Shown: one piece after another, positions 34,142 to 42,261 of the stretch | How positions within the stretch are numbered: the first letter of the stretch is position 1 | Layout: each line of letters opens with the position of its first letter | Origin: Lapidilactobacillus wuchangensis | GTDB lineage: Bacteria > Bacillota > Bacilli > Lactobacillales > Lactobacillaceae | Reading direction: 5' to 3' | DNA: 45,114 bases | NCBI RefSeq assembly: GCF_003946645.1 | Contig: NZ_RHOU01000017.1 | Span: forward strand, 1-45,114 | Position numbers and translations under genes: made by a program | Notes under the pieces: generated by a model | Told to the model about the DNA's origin: nothing | Databases searched by the model: none | What the model saw: only the letters and a program-made list of their open reading frames with translations

Positions 34142-34280
34142 TCTGTGTAAAGTAATTTGATAACAAAATAATGTAATTAATCTGTAAACAAGCTTCGAAA
34201 TATCAATGAACTGCTGTTATACCAGCATTTGTCGGCGCTTAATAGTTAAGAAACTAATAAGCTTCGTGTTTAAAGTTACC

Positions 34281-34309
34281 TTGAAACTTCACAAGTTAAT
34301 CAGTATAAT
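34281..34309 (+). promoter_or_regulatory. Strong sigma-70 promoter of the priming transferase gene
   Basis: TTGAAA (34281-34286) and a consensus TATAAT (34304-34309) are 17 bp apart. This is among the best promoter matches in the window and gives a leader of about 110 nt. Confidence 0.8.
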
Positions 34310-34324
34310 TAGATTCGTATTCAC

Positions 34325-34412
34325 AAATGGAAAGTTAAACTTTTGGTAGGGGCTAACGGCACATTTGTAGTAAGTCGGGGTCAAATTTCTCTAGGGCAGA
34401 GATTTGGCGCTT
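34325..34412 (+). promoter_or_regulatory. Structured leader of the priming transferase gene
   Basis: ACAAATG (about 34323) can pair with CATTTGT (about 34362), and CAAATTTCTCT pairs with AGAGATTTG (about 34382-34406) just before GGAGGA. It corresponds to no riboswitch class I recognise. Confidence 0.4.
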
Positions 34413-34426
34413 TGGAGGAATAAGTA

Positions 34427-35146
34427 TTGGATAAACGAGAAGGAATGGCAGACAGTTATTCTTCTTCAGAGTTTGAGCAAACCGCGGGTGATTCAACAGC
34501 CAATTTGCAATGGTTGAATCGGACTAAAATTACCAGCCGTTGGGGATATCAACTAGTGAAGCGATTGTTTGACATATTTGCTAGTCTTTGCGGATTAATT
34601 ATTTTAGCACCAGTTTTTTTAATCATTGCATTATTGATCAAGCTGGATGATCCTCAGGGGCCAGTTTTCTTTAGTCAGATTCGAGTGGGCCAGGATGGTC
34701 AGAAGTTTCGGATGTATAAGTTTAGATCAATGTGTGTCAATGCCGAAGCTAAACTGGCATCCTTAATGGCGAAAAACGAAGTTGATGGGGCAATGTTCAA
34801 AATGAAGCACGATCCCCGGGTGACTAAAATTGGGCATTTTATTCGCAAAACCAGTATTGATGAATTCCCACAATTATTAAATGTGCTATTGGGTCACATG
34901 TCGCTGGTTGGACCACGGCCACCATTACCACGTGAAGTCGCTGAGTACACCAGTTATGATCGCCAGCGCTTGCTCGTTAAACCAGGTTGTACTGGTTTAT
35001 GGCAGGTCAGCGGTCGCAATGATGTTGGCTTCCAAGAAATGGTTGATCTAGATATTCGTTATATTCGTCAATCTGGAATTAAATTTGATTTACAAATCAT
35101 TTGGTCAACAGTCGCTATTATTTTTCATCCGAATGGTGCTTACTAA
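34427..35146 (+). CDS. Undecaprenyl-phosphate sugar phosphotransferase (EPS priming enzyme)
   Basis: Monotopic membrane enzyme of 239 residues that loads the first sugar phosphate on the lipid carrier. One hydrophobic segment (~46-67) is followed by the bacterial sugar transferase domain: FRMYKFRSM (~98-106), the DPR metal motif in KHDPRVTKIG, KTSIDEFPQLLNVL and GPRPPLP, ending with CTGLWQVSGR and the LDIRYI block. Start at TTG 34427, 7 bp after GGAGGA; ATG 34445 is an alternative. It lacks the large N-terminal membrane region of WbaP-type proteins. No glycosyltransferase, flippase or polymerase gene follows. Confidence 0.93.
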   Translation: MDKREGMADSYSSSEFEQTAGDSTANLQWLNRTKITSRWGYQLVKRLFDIFASLCGLIILAPVFLIIALLIKLDDPQGPVFFSQIRVGQDGQKFRMYKFRSMCVNAEAKLASLMAKNEVDGAMFKMKHDPRVTKIGHFIRKTSIDEFPQLLNVLLGHMSLVGPRPPLPREVAEYTSYDRQRLLVKPGCTGLWQVSGRNDVGFQEMVDLDIRYIRQSGIKFDLQIIWSTVAIIFHPNGAY

Positions 35147-35177
35147 TTTACGACATTATTTTATTAAAATATATTTT

Positions 35178-35206
35178 ATACAAAAAGCAGCTGCGGCTGC
35201 TTTTTT
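35178..35206 (+). terminator. Terminator after the priming transferase gene
   Basis: The stem AAAGCAGC/GCTGCTTTT is followed by TTTTTT, about 35 bp after the stop. Confidence 0.85.
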
Positions 35207-35251
35207 AGCTGGCAAAATGTGTTCAGAGCAGCAGTTGGCTATGCCTAAAGA

Positions 35252-35399
35252 ACATCGCTCCTCACACTCTATTGAAAACGTGTTCGGGTTGCCAAATGGC
35301 TATGGCTAATTTGAATATCTGCTCGATCGGTTGGCACCGCTCAATCAGATATTCGAAATTATCCTACGCCAAAAATCCGGCAGCCCTCACACTCTATTC
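35252..35399 (-). repeat. C repeat copy 1 (one full unit and the start of another)
   Basis: Read on the minus strand from 35399, the unit begins AATAGAGTGTGAGG and ends AACACGTTTTCAAT at 35272. Another unit start (AATAGAGTGTGAGGAG) then runs to about 35252. The core has the shared GATTGAGCGGTGCCAACC-like segment between AATATCTG and CAGATATT, and an outer stem GGGCTGCC/GGCAACCC. In plus orientation the repeat reads the same way toward the P-type ATPase as the C array does toward hflX. Confidence 0.85.
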
Positions 35400-35429
35400 T
35401 TGACAAGTTTATTTAATCTATGGAATAAT
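35400..35429 (+). promoter_or_regulatory. Promoter of the P-type ATPase gene
   Basis: A consensus TTGACA (35400-35405) is followed by AATAAT (35424-35429) after 18 bp. Transcription would start near 35436. Confidence 0.65.
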
Positions 35430-35456
35430 AAAGTTAATTTAATGCACGAAACGGTT

Positions 35457-35524
35457 GGAGCTTTGCTTTCAAGGTGTACCTTTCTGGGGTGAGAAAGGCA
35501 CTTTTGAGCAGGGCTCTTTTTTCG
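35457..35524 (+). promoter_or_regulatory. Leader hairpin with T-run before the P-type ATPase (possible attenuator)
   Basis: GGAGC (35457-35461) pairs with GGCTC before TTTTTT, and inside it CCTTTCT pairs with AGAAAGG (about 35479-35498). The structure looks like a rho-independent terminator within the 5' leader. The conserved bases of the yybP-ykoY manganese riboswitch, often found before such ATPases, are not seen. Confidence 0.55.
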
Positions 35525-35550
35525 TGGTCAATAATAATGAGGAGTGACTT

Positions 35551-38340
35551 ATGTTTTATAACGAACATCGTCTGGATATTTTAAAAAGATTGCAAACATC
35601 GCGGCACCAAGGGTTAAGTAGTGAGGCGGCACAGGAGCGTTTAGCTAGTCAGGGCCCTAATGAGTTGGCGCAAAAGAAAGCCGATCCTGGTTGGCGGATT
35701 TTCTTGCGGACGTTTAAAGAACCAATTGTGATTGTTCTTTGGATTGCTGTAGCGCTGGCTTTAGTCAGTGCCAGTTATGATTTCTTTGTTAATCATGATG
35801 CCAGTCACGGTCAAGCTTCGATTTATGAAGCCATTGTTATTTTTATTTTGATCATGATCAATGCGATTCTGGCTTATGTTCAAGAAACGAAAGCACAGAA
35901 GTCTTTGGCGGCATTAAAACAAATGGCCAATCATCAAGCTGCGGTTTTGCGCGATGGTGACTGGCAACAAGTGCCGGCAGCGGATTTAGTGGCTGGGGAC
36001 ATTGTGAGTGTCAAGATGGGTGATTTCTTAGATGCTGATTTGCGCTGGGTGACGGCCAATGAATTGCAGGTCAACGAATCCCATTTAACGGGTGAAGCTG
36101 AGCCGGTTCAGAAAACGCGCTTTGCTTTAAGTGGCGAGGTGCCATTAGCGGAACGAACCAATATGGGTTATTCTGGCTCAACGGTGGTTCAGGGAAATGG
36201 TATTGGCGTGGTCGTCGCCACTGGGATGGACACTGAGTTAGGCCATATCGCCCAGTTATTAAATGATACCGAAAATCAGAAAACGCCGATTGAAAAAACA
36301 GTTGCGCAACTTACCAAGAAGTTAATGTACGTTGCTGCCGGCATCGTGGTGTTAGTTTTAGGTTTCGGAATGGGCAAAGAATTGGTCAATACCGGCCAAT
36401 TGACGTTTACCGGGATTGCGGAAAATTTATCCACGGCAATTGCTTTAGCAGTGGCAGCAATTCCTGATGCCTTGCCAGTGGTGCTCTCAATTGTCTTGAC
36501 GATTGGCGCGACCAGTTTGGCACGCAATAAGGGACTGGTGAAGTCGCTGAATAGTGTGGAAACCTTGGGCGCCACAACTTTTATTGCTTCTGATAAAACC
36601 GGTACTTTAACGAAAAATGAAATGACCGTGACTCATTTCTGGAGTAATGGCGAACAATTCCAAGTTGACGGTAACGGCTACGAACCAAGCGGCGAAATTG
36701 AAACAATGACTGATCTGGTGGCCGACCCGCAAGTGTACGAGCGGTTTATGCGCGCAGCTGTGCTCAATAATGAAGCGAGTATCAGTCAGGATGGCGCTGG
36801 GCAATATCGACCTTTTGGCAATCCAACTGATGTGTCATTGGTGGTGCTGGGTCAGAAGGCCAATTACTACCGTGACCAGTTATTGAACCAAACTGGGGCT
36901 GATAATATTGAAATTGTGCGTGTTTTTCCGTTTGATAGTACGCGGAAAATGATGAGTGTGATCATCAAGCATGGTGAGATCTATAAAATTTTGACTAAAG
37001 GCGCACCAGATGTGATCTTAACGAAAACGGATCAAGTTTGGCAGCATCAGGAAATGGTGCCAGTTGTTAGCGTTAAAGAACAGTTACAACAGCAGATCAA
37101 CGTCTATGCCCAACAAGCGTTGCGAACTTTAGCGGTCTGTGAACGGACAATTACCGCCGAACAAGCAAAAAATGCCCCGCAAGCCGAATTGGAGCAACAT
37201 TTGCAGCTGTTAGGAATCGCTGGCATCATTGATCCACCACGGCCGGAAGTACGACGCTCAATTGCAACCTTGCATCAAGCAGGGGTCAACGTGGTCATGA
37301 TTACTGGTGACCATGGTGCCACAGCACGAGCAATTGCATTGAAATTAGGTATTATTACTGATGCTAATGCCAGAGTGCTCACAGGGCCTGAAATTGACCA
37401 ATTAAGCGATTCTGAGTTGTCAGCGTTAGTGCCGGACATTCGTGTTTATGCACGGGTCTCACCAGAGCATAAACAACGGATCGTCCATCTATTACAAGAT
37501 CATCAAGAAATCGTGGCGATGACTGGGGATGGTGTTAACGATGCGCCTGCTTTACGCGCGGCCGATATTGGCATTGCCATGGGGATCAATGGAACTGAAG
37601 TGACGAAAGATTCAGCTGATTTAATTTTATTAGATGATAAATTTACGACAATTGAACATTCTGTTGCTGCCGGCCGTCGCATTTTTGCAAATATCAAGAA
37701 TTTTATTCGGCATGAATTGACCACTAATGTTGCTGAGGTTCTGTCATTATTGTTAGGCGTCTTTTTCATGACGGCGCCAATTGGTCGGGTTTCAGAATTA
37801 ACGCCGGTGCTGTCAGCCTTGATGGTTTTATGGGTCAATATGGTTAGTGATGCGTTGCCATCATTTGCGTTAGGCTACGATGAGGCTGAGCGCGATATTA
37901 TGCAAGAGCAGCCCCGCGATACGCAACAATCGATTTTTGCGGAAGGATTATTATCTCGAGTGCTGGTTCGTGGTGTCATCATGGGCGGGGTAGTGTTTGT
38001 GGCCTTTATTTGGGCCGCAAATGCTGGCTTTGCACCTGAAAAATGTCAGACGATTGCTTTCTTGACCTTAGTGTTTGGTCAACTGTGGCACGTGTTTGAT
38101 GCGCGGAGCACGACGACTTTATTCCACCGCAATCCGTTCAGCAACTCACGGTTAGTCATGGCAGTAGCCTTCGCCGGCATTGCCTCACTGTTGATCACCG
38201 TGATTCCATTTTTCAATGAGGTTTTTGGGACCACGGCTTTAACAGGGCCACTTTATTTAGCAGTCATTATTCTACCTGGAGTGCCAACCTTGCTCTTGTC
38301 AGGAGTGAAAGAAATTTGGCCAGCAATCAAGTGGTGGTAA
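35551..38340 (+). CDS. P-type cation-transporting ATPase (P2 type, PMR1/PacL-like)
   Basis: Membrane pump of 929 residues. In order: N-terminal cation ATPase domain (~5-70), helices M1-M2, actuator domain with LTGEAEPV (TGE, ~198), helices M3-M4, phosphorylation site SDKTGTLT (~348), nucleotide domain with KGAPD, hinge TGDGVNDAPA (~651) and six C-terminal helices. M4 reads IPDALP where calcium pumps usually have IPEGLP, and M6 reads NMVSDALPSFALG with the conserved aspartate. Calcium or manganese export is likely by family, but the E-to-D change makes the ion uncertain. GAGGAG lies before the ATG. It is monocistronic, with a leader attenuator. Confidence 0.93.
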   Translation: MFYNEHRLDILKRLQTSRHQGLSSEAAQERLASQGPNELAQKKADPGWRIFLRTFKEPIVIVLWIAVALALVSASYDFFVNHDASHGQASIYEAIVIFILIMINAILAYVQETKAQKSLAALKQMANHQAAVLRDGDWQQVPAADLVAGDIVSVKMGDFLDADLRWVTANELQVNESHLTGEAEPVQKTRFALSGEVPLAERTNMGYSGSTVVQGNGIGVVVATGMDTELGHIAQLLNDTENQKTPIEKTVAQLTKKLMYVAAGIVVLVLGFGMGKELVNTGQLTFTGIAENLSTAIALAVAAIPDALPVVLSIVLTIGATSLARNKGLVKSLNSVETLGATTFIASDKTGTLTKNEMTVTHFWSNGEQFQVDGNGYEPSGEIETMTDLVADPQVYERFMRAAVLNNEASISQDGAGQYRPFGNPTDVSLVVLGQKANYYRDQLLNQTGADNIEIVRVFPFDSTRKMMSVIIKHGEIYKILTKGAPDVILTKTDQVWQHQEMVPVVSVKEQLQQQINVYAQQALRTLAVCERTITAEQAKNAPQAELEQHLQLLGIAGIIDPPRPEVRRSIATLHQAGVNVVMITGDHGATARAIALKLGIITDANARVLTGPEIDQLSDSELSALVPDIRVYARVSPEHKQRIVHLLQDHQEIVAMTGDGVNDAPALRAADIGIAMGINGTEVTKDSADLILLDDKFTTIEHSVAAGRRIFANIKNFIRHELTTNVAEVLSLLLGVFFMTAPIGRVSELTPVLSALMVLWVNMVSDALPSFALGYDEAERDIMQEQPRDTQQSIFAEGLLSRVLVRGVIMGGVVFVAFIWAANAGFAPEKCQTIAFLTLVFGQLWHVFDARSTTTLFHRNPFSNSRLVMAVAFAGIASLLITVIPFFNEVFGTTALTGPLYLAVIILPGVPTLLLSGVKEIWPAIKWW

Positions 38341-38440
38341 AAAGCAGCATCATGGCTAAGTTTCATTAATTGAGGTCGTGACATAGGTCATGAGCTCATC
38401 GCAATTTTACAATAACTGTCTTCAGTCACACATGATAAAA

Positions 38441-38474
38441 AAGAACCCACTCGACAATTGCCGAGTGGGTTCTT
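38441..38474. terminator. Bidirectional terminator between the P-type ATPase and EAL genes
   Basis: The 13-bp stem AAGAACCCACTCG/CGAGTGGGTTCTT has an A-run before and TT after. It serves both convergent genes. Confidence 0.93.
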
Positions 38475-38483
38475 AATTTGACT

Positions 38484-39164
38484 TTAATTTTTAGAGCATG
38501 ACTTTCGTTCCACTAATGAAGGCTTACCATAGAAATAACCTTGATGAATATTAATACCATAAAGTTCAGCTAAAGATTGATCGGCTTGATTCTCAATACC
38601 TTCAAGGACAATGTTTAAGTGATAATCTTGAGCTTGTTTTGACCAGAAATCTAAATAGGCCGGAATGTGATCGCTATGACCTTCTTCGCGAAGATTCTGC
38701 ATGGCCAATTTAATTTCGTCAACGTAAGGTAACAAGAGTTCGATATTTTCAAAAGTGTTGGAACCAGTGCCAACGTCATCGATTCCTAAGCTGATTTGAT
38801 ATTGATGCAAGAAAAGGCTGAATTCTTTGACTTCGGCTAAAGTTGGGGCTTCAGTTAGCTCCACCATTAAGCCAGCCGGATTGATCCGCTTTTTTAATTT
38901 AATGATTGCGCCCAAGGTGATTGGATTCCGGAATTGCTCAAGATTTAAATTGAAGGCGACAATTTTATTCTTGACCCGGGTTTCCAAAGTATTGATGAGC
39001 TCTTCAACTAACTTTGTTTGTTCATTAATGGCGACCTCGTTGAAACTTTTCGGGAGATGCCAAGTATCGGCGCTTTTTTGGCGTAGCAAAACTTCATACC
39101 CATAAATTGAATGGCCCTTATAATCGACTTGAGGTTGGGCAAAAAAACGATACATCACGGACAC
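38484..39164 (-). CDS. EAL-domain cyclic di-GMP phosphodiesterase
   Basis: Stand-alone EAL domain of 226 residues, predicted to hydrolyse c-di-GMP to pGpG. Catalytic positions are largely kept: E24 in YEVLLR (an EVL variant of the EAL motif), NLN (~92-94), ELTE (~121-124), DDVGTG (~138-143), the lysine in DEIKLA, EGIE (~191-194) and Q in QGYFYGKP. No membrane or sensor domain is attached. The changes from the EAL consensus are conservative, so activity is plausible though not certain. It is monocistronic and is the only partner in this window for the GGEEF cyclase at 1720-2859. Confidence 0.9.
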   Translation of the reverse strand: MSVMYRFFAQPQVDYKGHSIYGYEVLLRQKSADTWHLPKSFNEVAINEQTKLVEELINTLETRVKNKIVAFNLNLEQFRNPITLGAIIKLKKRINPAGLMVELTEAPTLAEVKEFSLFLHQYQISLGIDDVGTGSNTFENIELLLPYVDEIKLAMQNLREEGHSDHIPAYLDFWSKQAQDYHLNIVLEGIENQADQSLAELYGINIHQGYFYGKPSLVERKSCSKN

Positions 39165-39475
39165 TCCTTACTCAAAATAAAATTGAGGTTAACAATGCTA
39201 CTAATGAAATTTAATATTAGTTCCATTAAATAATATAACTTATACTGAAAAGTAATTTTACCATAACTAGAATAATATGCAACAATTAACAAACCGTTAT
39301 TGCGGAATTGATCAGCAGATTCTAGTCTATAATGATAAGCTAAATATATTCATATCATAGAGGAATTCTGTTGCTACGTCAACGATTTTACCTGAGAAGT
39401 TGCTAGTCAGCTGGCAACTAATCAATAAGGTAAAAATTATCTTAAAGTTAATGAGTATCTAAAAAGACTGCTTAA
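39165..39475. other. Intergenic region between hflX and the EAL gene
   Basis: No gene. A nested hairpin at 39386-39435 (TTTTACC with GGTAAAA, inner GTTGC with GCAAC) may mark the hflX 3' end. On the minus strand, TTGCAT (39282-39277) and TAAAAT (39260-39255), 16 bp apart, could be the EAL promoter. Confidence 0.45.
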
Positions 39476-40777
39476 TTAATTTTTGGCCGGCGCTTGTTGA
39501 TATTTCTGATAGGTTTGTAATTGCCGTTGAGAAAGTTGTACCTCTATTAAAGTACCCGTTTCAGTGTAGTTTTGACTTAAAATTTTTGTATTAGCCGTTA
39601 ATTGGGCCAAATCGCGGGCTTCGCTAAACGGTACTAACAAAGTGACCGTTTGATAATTTGCATAAATTTGGTCGGTAATCACTTTTGCTAACAACTTAAT
39701 TGAGGCCGGATCTTTCGCAGAGTAGGTGAGATCGTGGCCTTCAATTTCAGGGTAGCTGACGCCATCGCAGCGGTCGGCTTTGTTGAAAGCATAGATCATA
39801 GGAATATCTTTGATGCCAATTTCTTTCAACGTCTCCGCAGTTGTCTGCATCATTTCGCGATAGTTAGGATCAGAAAAGTCAATCACCTGAATCAGTAAAT
39901 CGGCTTGGGCAGCTTCGGCTAGCGTTGATTTGAAGGAAGCCACCAAGTTATGTGGTAAATGGCTGACGAAACCAACTGTGTCACTTAATAGGAACCGTTG
40001 ATTTTGTGGTAAAACAATTTCGCGAACGCTAGTATCTAGGGTTGCAAATAACATATCCTTCTCAAAAACCTGCTTATCAGTGCCTTGTTCGCCAGCAAAA
40101 GTCCGCAACAGTTCATTCATGGTGGTTGACTTACCAGCATTGGTGTAACCAACTAAAGCGACGCGAGGAATATCACTTTCGTCCCGACGCTGCTTTTGCG
40201 TCAAGGCAACTTGATCCAAGCCCTTTAATTTTTGTTGCAGATCACTAATTCGCTTACGAATGGTCCGACGATTTAATTCGGTCTTAGTTTCACCACTACC
40301 ACGGTTTTTGAAACCGCCGCCGCCTCGTTGCTGGTCAAGGTTATTGGCTGAGGGATGAATTCGTGGCAAGGCATATTGCAGCCGGGCAATTTCAACTTGG
40401 ATTTTGGCTTGAGCGGTGTGCGCCCGGTCAGCGAAAATTTCTAGAATTAATTCCGTTCGATCAAGCACGTGTAAACCAGTTTGTTTTTCAAGATTGGCAA
40501 TTTGTGATGGCGACAATTCATCGTCAATCACAATGGTCGTGGCGTTAAGCTCTTGAGCCAGTCCTTTGATTTCTTCAACTTTGCCGGAGCCAAAATAAGT
40601 GGCTCGATCAACTCGATCTAAATTCTGGCGGATTTCACCAACAACGACTAATTCATCAGCAATCGCCAATTGTTCCAGTTCAGTCATGGTGTAGTCAAAA
40701 TCAGCGCGACCATTATAATTCAAGCCGCCAAGCAAAACCCGTTCTTGTGGTGCTTTTACTTCGATAGTATTGGTCAT
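39476..40777 (-). CDS. hflX: Ribosome-associated GTPase HflX
   Basis: GTPase of 433 residues that in studied bacteria binds and rescues or splits stalled ribosomes. The N-terminal HflX domain (~10-190) includes the glycine-rich linker QQRGGGGFKNRGSGETKTE. The G domain has G1 GYTNAGKST (~210-218), G3 DTVGFVSHLPH (~267-277) and G4 NKAD. A short C-terminal extension follows. AGGAGG lies 5-6 bp before the ATG. Three tandem C repeats begin directly upstream of the ribosome binding site, so they probably form its 5' leader. Confidence 0.96.
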   Translation of the reverse strand: MTNTIEVKAPQERVLLGGLNYNGRADFDYTMTELEQLAIADELVVVGEIRQNLDRVDRATYFGSGKVEEIKGLAQELNATTIVIDDELSPSQIANLEKQTGLHVLDRTELILEIFADRAHTAQAKIQVEIARLQYALPRIHPSANNLDQQRGGGGFKNRGSGETKTELNRRTIRKRISDLQQKLKGLDQVALTQKQRRDESDIPRVALVGYTNAGKSTTMNELLRTFAGEQGTDKQVFEKDMLFATLDTSVREIVLPQNQRFLLSDTVGFVSHLPHNLVASFKSTLAEAAQADLLIQVIDFSDPNYREMMQTTAETLKEIGIKDIPMIYAFNKADRCDGVSYPEIEGHDLTYSAKDPASIKLLAKVITDQIYANYQTVTLLVPFSEARDLAQLTANTKILSQNYTETGTLIEVQLSQRQLQTYQKYQQAPAKN

Positions 40778-40791
40778 AAAGAACCTCCTAA

Positions 40792-40914
40792 AATAGAGTG
40801 TGAGGAGTGTCGGTTAGACAGCGTAGCGTAATTTCAATTATTTGATTGAGCGGTGCAACCGATCGGGCAAATAATTAAATTAGGCCTAGCAGTCTGACAC
40901 TCCGAACACGTTTC
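40792..40914 (+). repeat. C repeat copy 2
   Basis: A full unit from AATAGAGTGTGAGG to AACACGTTT. The outer stem GGAGTGTC...AGAC pairs with GTCT-GACACTCC, and the inner hairpin AATTATTTG pairs with CAAATAATT. It begins about 8 bp upstream of the hflX ribosome binding site and is read in antisense in these coordinates. Confidence 0.88.
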
Positions 40915-40917
40915 AAA

Positions 40918-41041
40918 AATAGAGTGTGAAGGCCGGTGGCTTTTTTGGCGTAGTACAATTTCAATTATTTGGTTGAGCGGTGTAACCAATCGAACAAATA
41001 ATTAAATTGTGCCTAGCCATTTGCCGCCCTGAACACGTTTG
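40918..41041 (+). repeat. C repeat copy 3
   Basis: Full unit directly following copy 2. The inner hairpin is unchanged, but the outer stem bases differ on both sides (GGCCGGTGGC region with GCCATTTGCCGCCC), so pairing is kept with different sequence. Confidence 0.88.
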
Positions 41042-41121
41042 AATAGAGTGAGAGGAGTGTCGGTTAGACAGCGTAGCGTAATTAAGTTAAGCCTAGCAGT
41101 CTGACACGCTACACACGTTTT
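41042..41121 (+). repeat. C repeat copy 4 (internally deleted)
   Basis: It keeps both outer strands (GGAGTGTCGGTTAGACAG and CTAGCAGTCTGACAC) but has lost about 45 bp with the inner hairpin. The left half matches copy 2 nearly exactly. Confidence 0.85.
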
Positions 41122-41167
41122 AAATCATAAATACAGCACTTAACGAGAAGCTACATCAGTTTTTGGG

Positions 41168-41205
41168 CGCAAAAAAAGAGTCGACTAGACGCCGACTCTT
41201 GCTCT
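41168..41205 (-). terminator. Hairpin terminator upstream of the C array
   Basis: The stem AAGAGTCG/CGACTCTT has a long A-run on its left, which is a T-run on the minus strand. It would stop minus-strand transcripts coming from the R copy 7 side before the C array. Confidence 0.65.
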
Positions 41206-41474
41206 CTTAAGCAAATTAAAATCTGTTAAGCGTACAAGAACTGTCATCAATCGTTAAGCGTGCTTATTTAGTTTTGTTGGATAAAGCGGCACTCTTTAAA
41301 CGCATCGATAACATTCCTTTCTCTATTGAATACTGGTTCATAGTAACACAAAACGAATGGTTTGGACAAGCCTTTTAGATTTGGCGTACTCAGAGAGTAA
41401 TAATGATGGTTAGTAGCAAGGCTGCTTTCTATTGAAAGTTGGTTAAATCTATAGCTGGTTTTCATCGAAATAAC

Positions 41475-42075
41475 AGACAACTCCGTTCCGACCGGCGGGT
41501 TGTGGAACGGTGTGGGCGTCGATTGAAGCTTATTGCTGCGCAACAATCTCCAATACGAGCCTTATCCTAAGCGATAAATCGCCAAGGATAATTTCACGCC
41601 TGACAACCCGGCGGCCTCCACTGCGTTTGGAGTTAATTCAGACCACTTTAGATTTGTTTGATAGCAAGGCAATACTGGTGAAGTTAGTCGTCAATCGCCT
41701 AACAGATTAAATTAGTAAAAATTGATCACCAGTGTCTGGCAAAAAACAGCTTGTGGTAGTGCAAAACGGTATGATAATCTCTACTGAAAAATAGAGTTGT
41801 TACACCGCTTTTTGCCGTTTAACTATCATTACTGATTGAATTGAGTTAATGAATCCCACTACCACTGCCGCAGACACTACCAATAATGAAGTGCACACAT
41901 TAACTCCAGACGGCGTGGAGGGATCTTGGCGTCAGCCGCCAAATTTGTCTTGCCGCTTTAGCGGTTAGACAAAGGCTTGTATTTGAGATTGTTGCAAAGC
42001 AATAAGCTCAAATCAATGCCGGCTGCGTTCCACGCCAAGCAGTCTGGAACAGAGTCAGACTCAATTCTGTCTCAA
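41475..42075 (+). repeat. R element copy 7 (complete, diverged)
   Basis: The left arm (about 41475-41632) has the stem GGGTTGT/ACAACCC, where copy 4 has GAGTTGT/ACAACTC, and the hairpin TTATCCT/AGGATAA, where copy 2 has TTATTCT/AGAATAA. The spacer is diverged but still ends in a hairpin with TTTTTGCC (about 41780-41816). The right arm (41904-42069) pairs CTTGGCGT with ACGCCAAG and has GCCGC/GCGGT in hairpin 1. Its hairpin 2, reverse-complemented, matches the left-arm hairpin of copies 2, 5 and 6. It lies between divergent hflX and bceA. The minus frame at 41268-41546 is not a credible gene. Confidence 0.9.
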
Positions 42076-42222
42076 CATTTTCTAGTGCCCTTACGGTTTT
42101 GAACTTTACCAAATAATTCGATTCAAAGGCCAAATCGGTCTCAGGTCCGACCCGTATCTAACGAAGCTGTAAGGTTAAAGTGCGTTTTGTTAGCTAAAGC
42201 CCACTAAAAGCTAATTCTAATT

Positions 42223-42231
42223 TGCTATACT
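42223..42231 (+). promoter_or_regulatory. Extended -10 promoter of the bceAB-type operon
   Basis: TGCTATACT, the same extended -10 as before ktrB, lies 31 bp upstream of the TTG start. No clear -35 was seen. Confidence 0.5.
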
Positions 42232-42261
42232 AGTTTTTGTTAAGAAAACGGAGGGATTAAA

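Noticed and set aside
35430-35550. yybP-ykoY manganese riboswitch before the P-type ATPase
   Set aside because: The characteristic conserved bases of the class are not present; only a terminator-like hairpin was seen.
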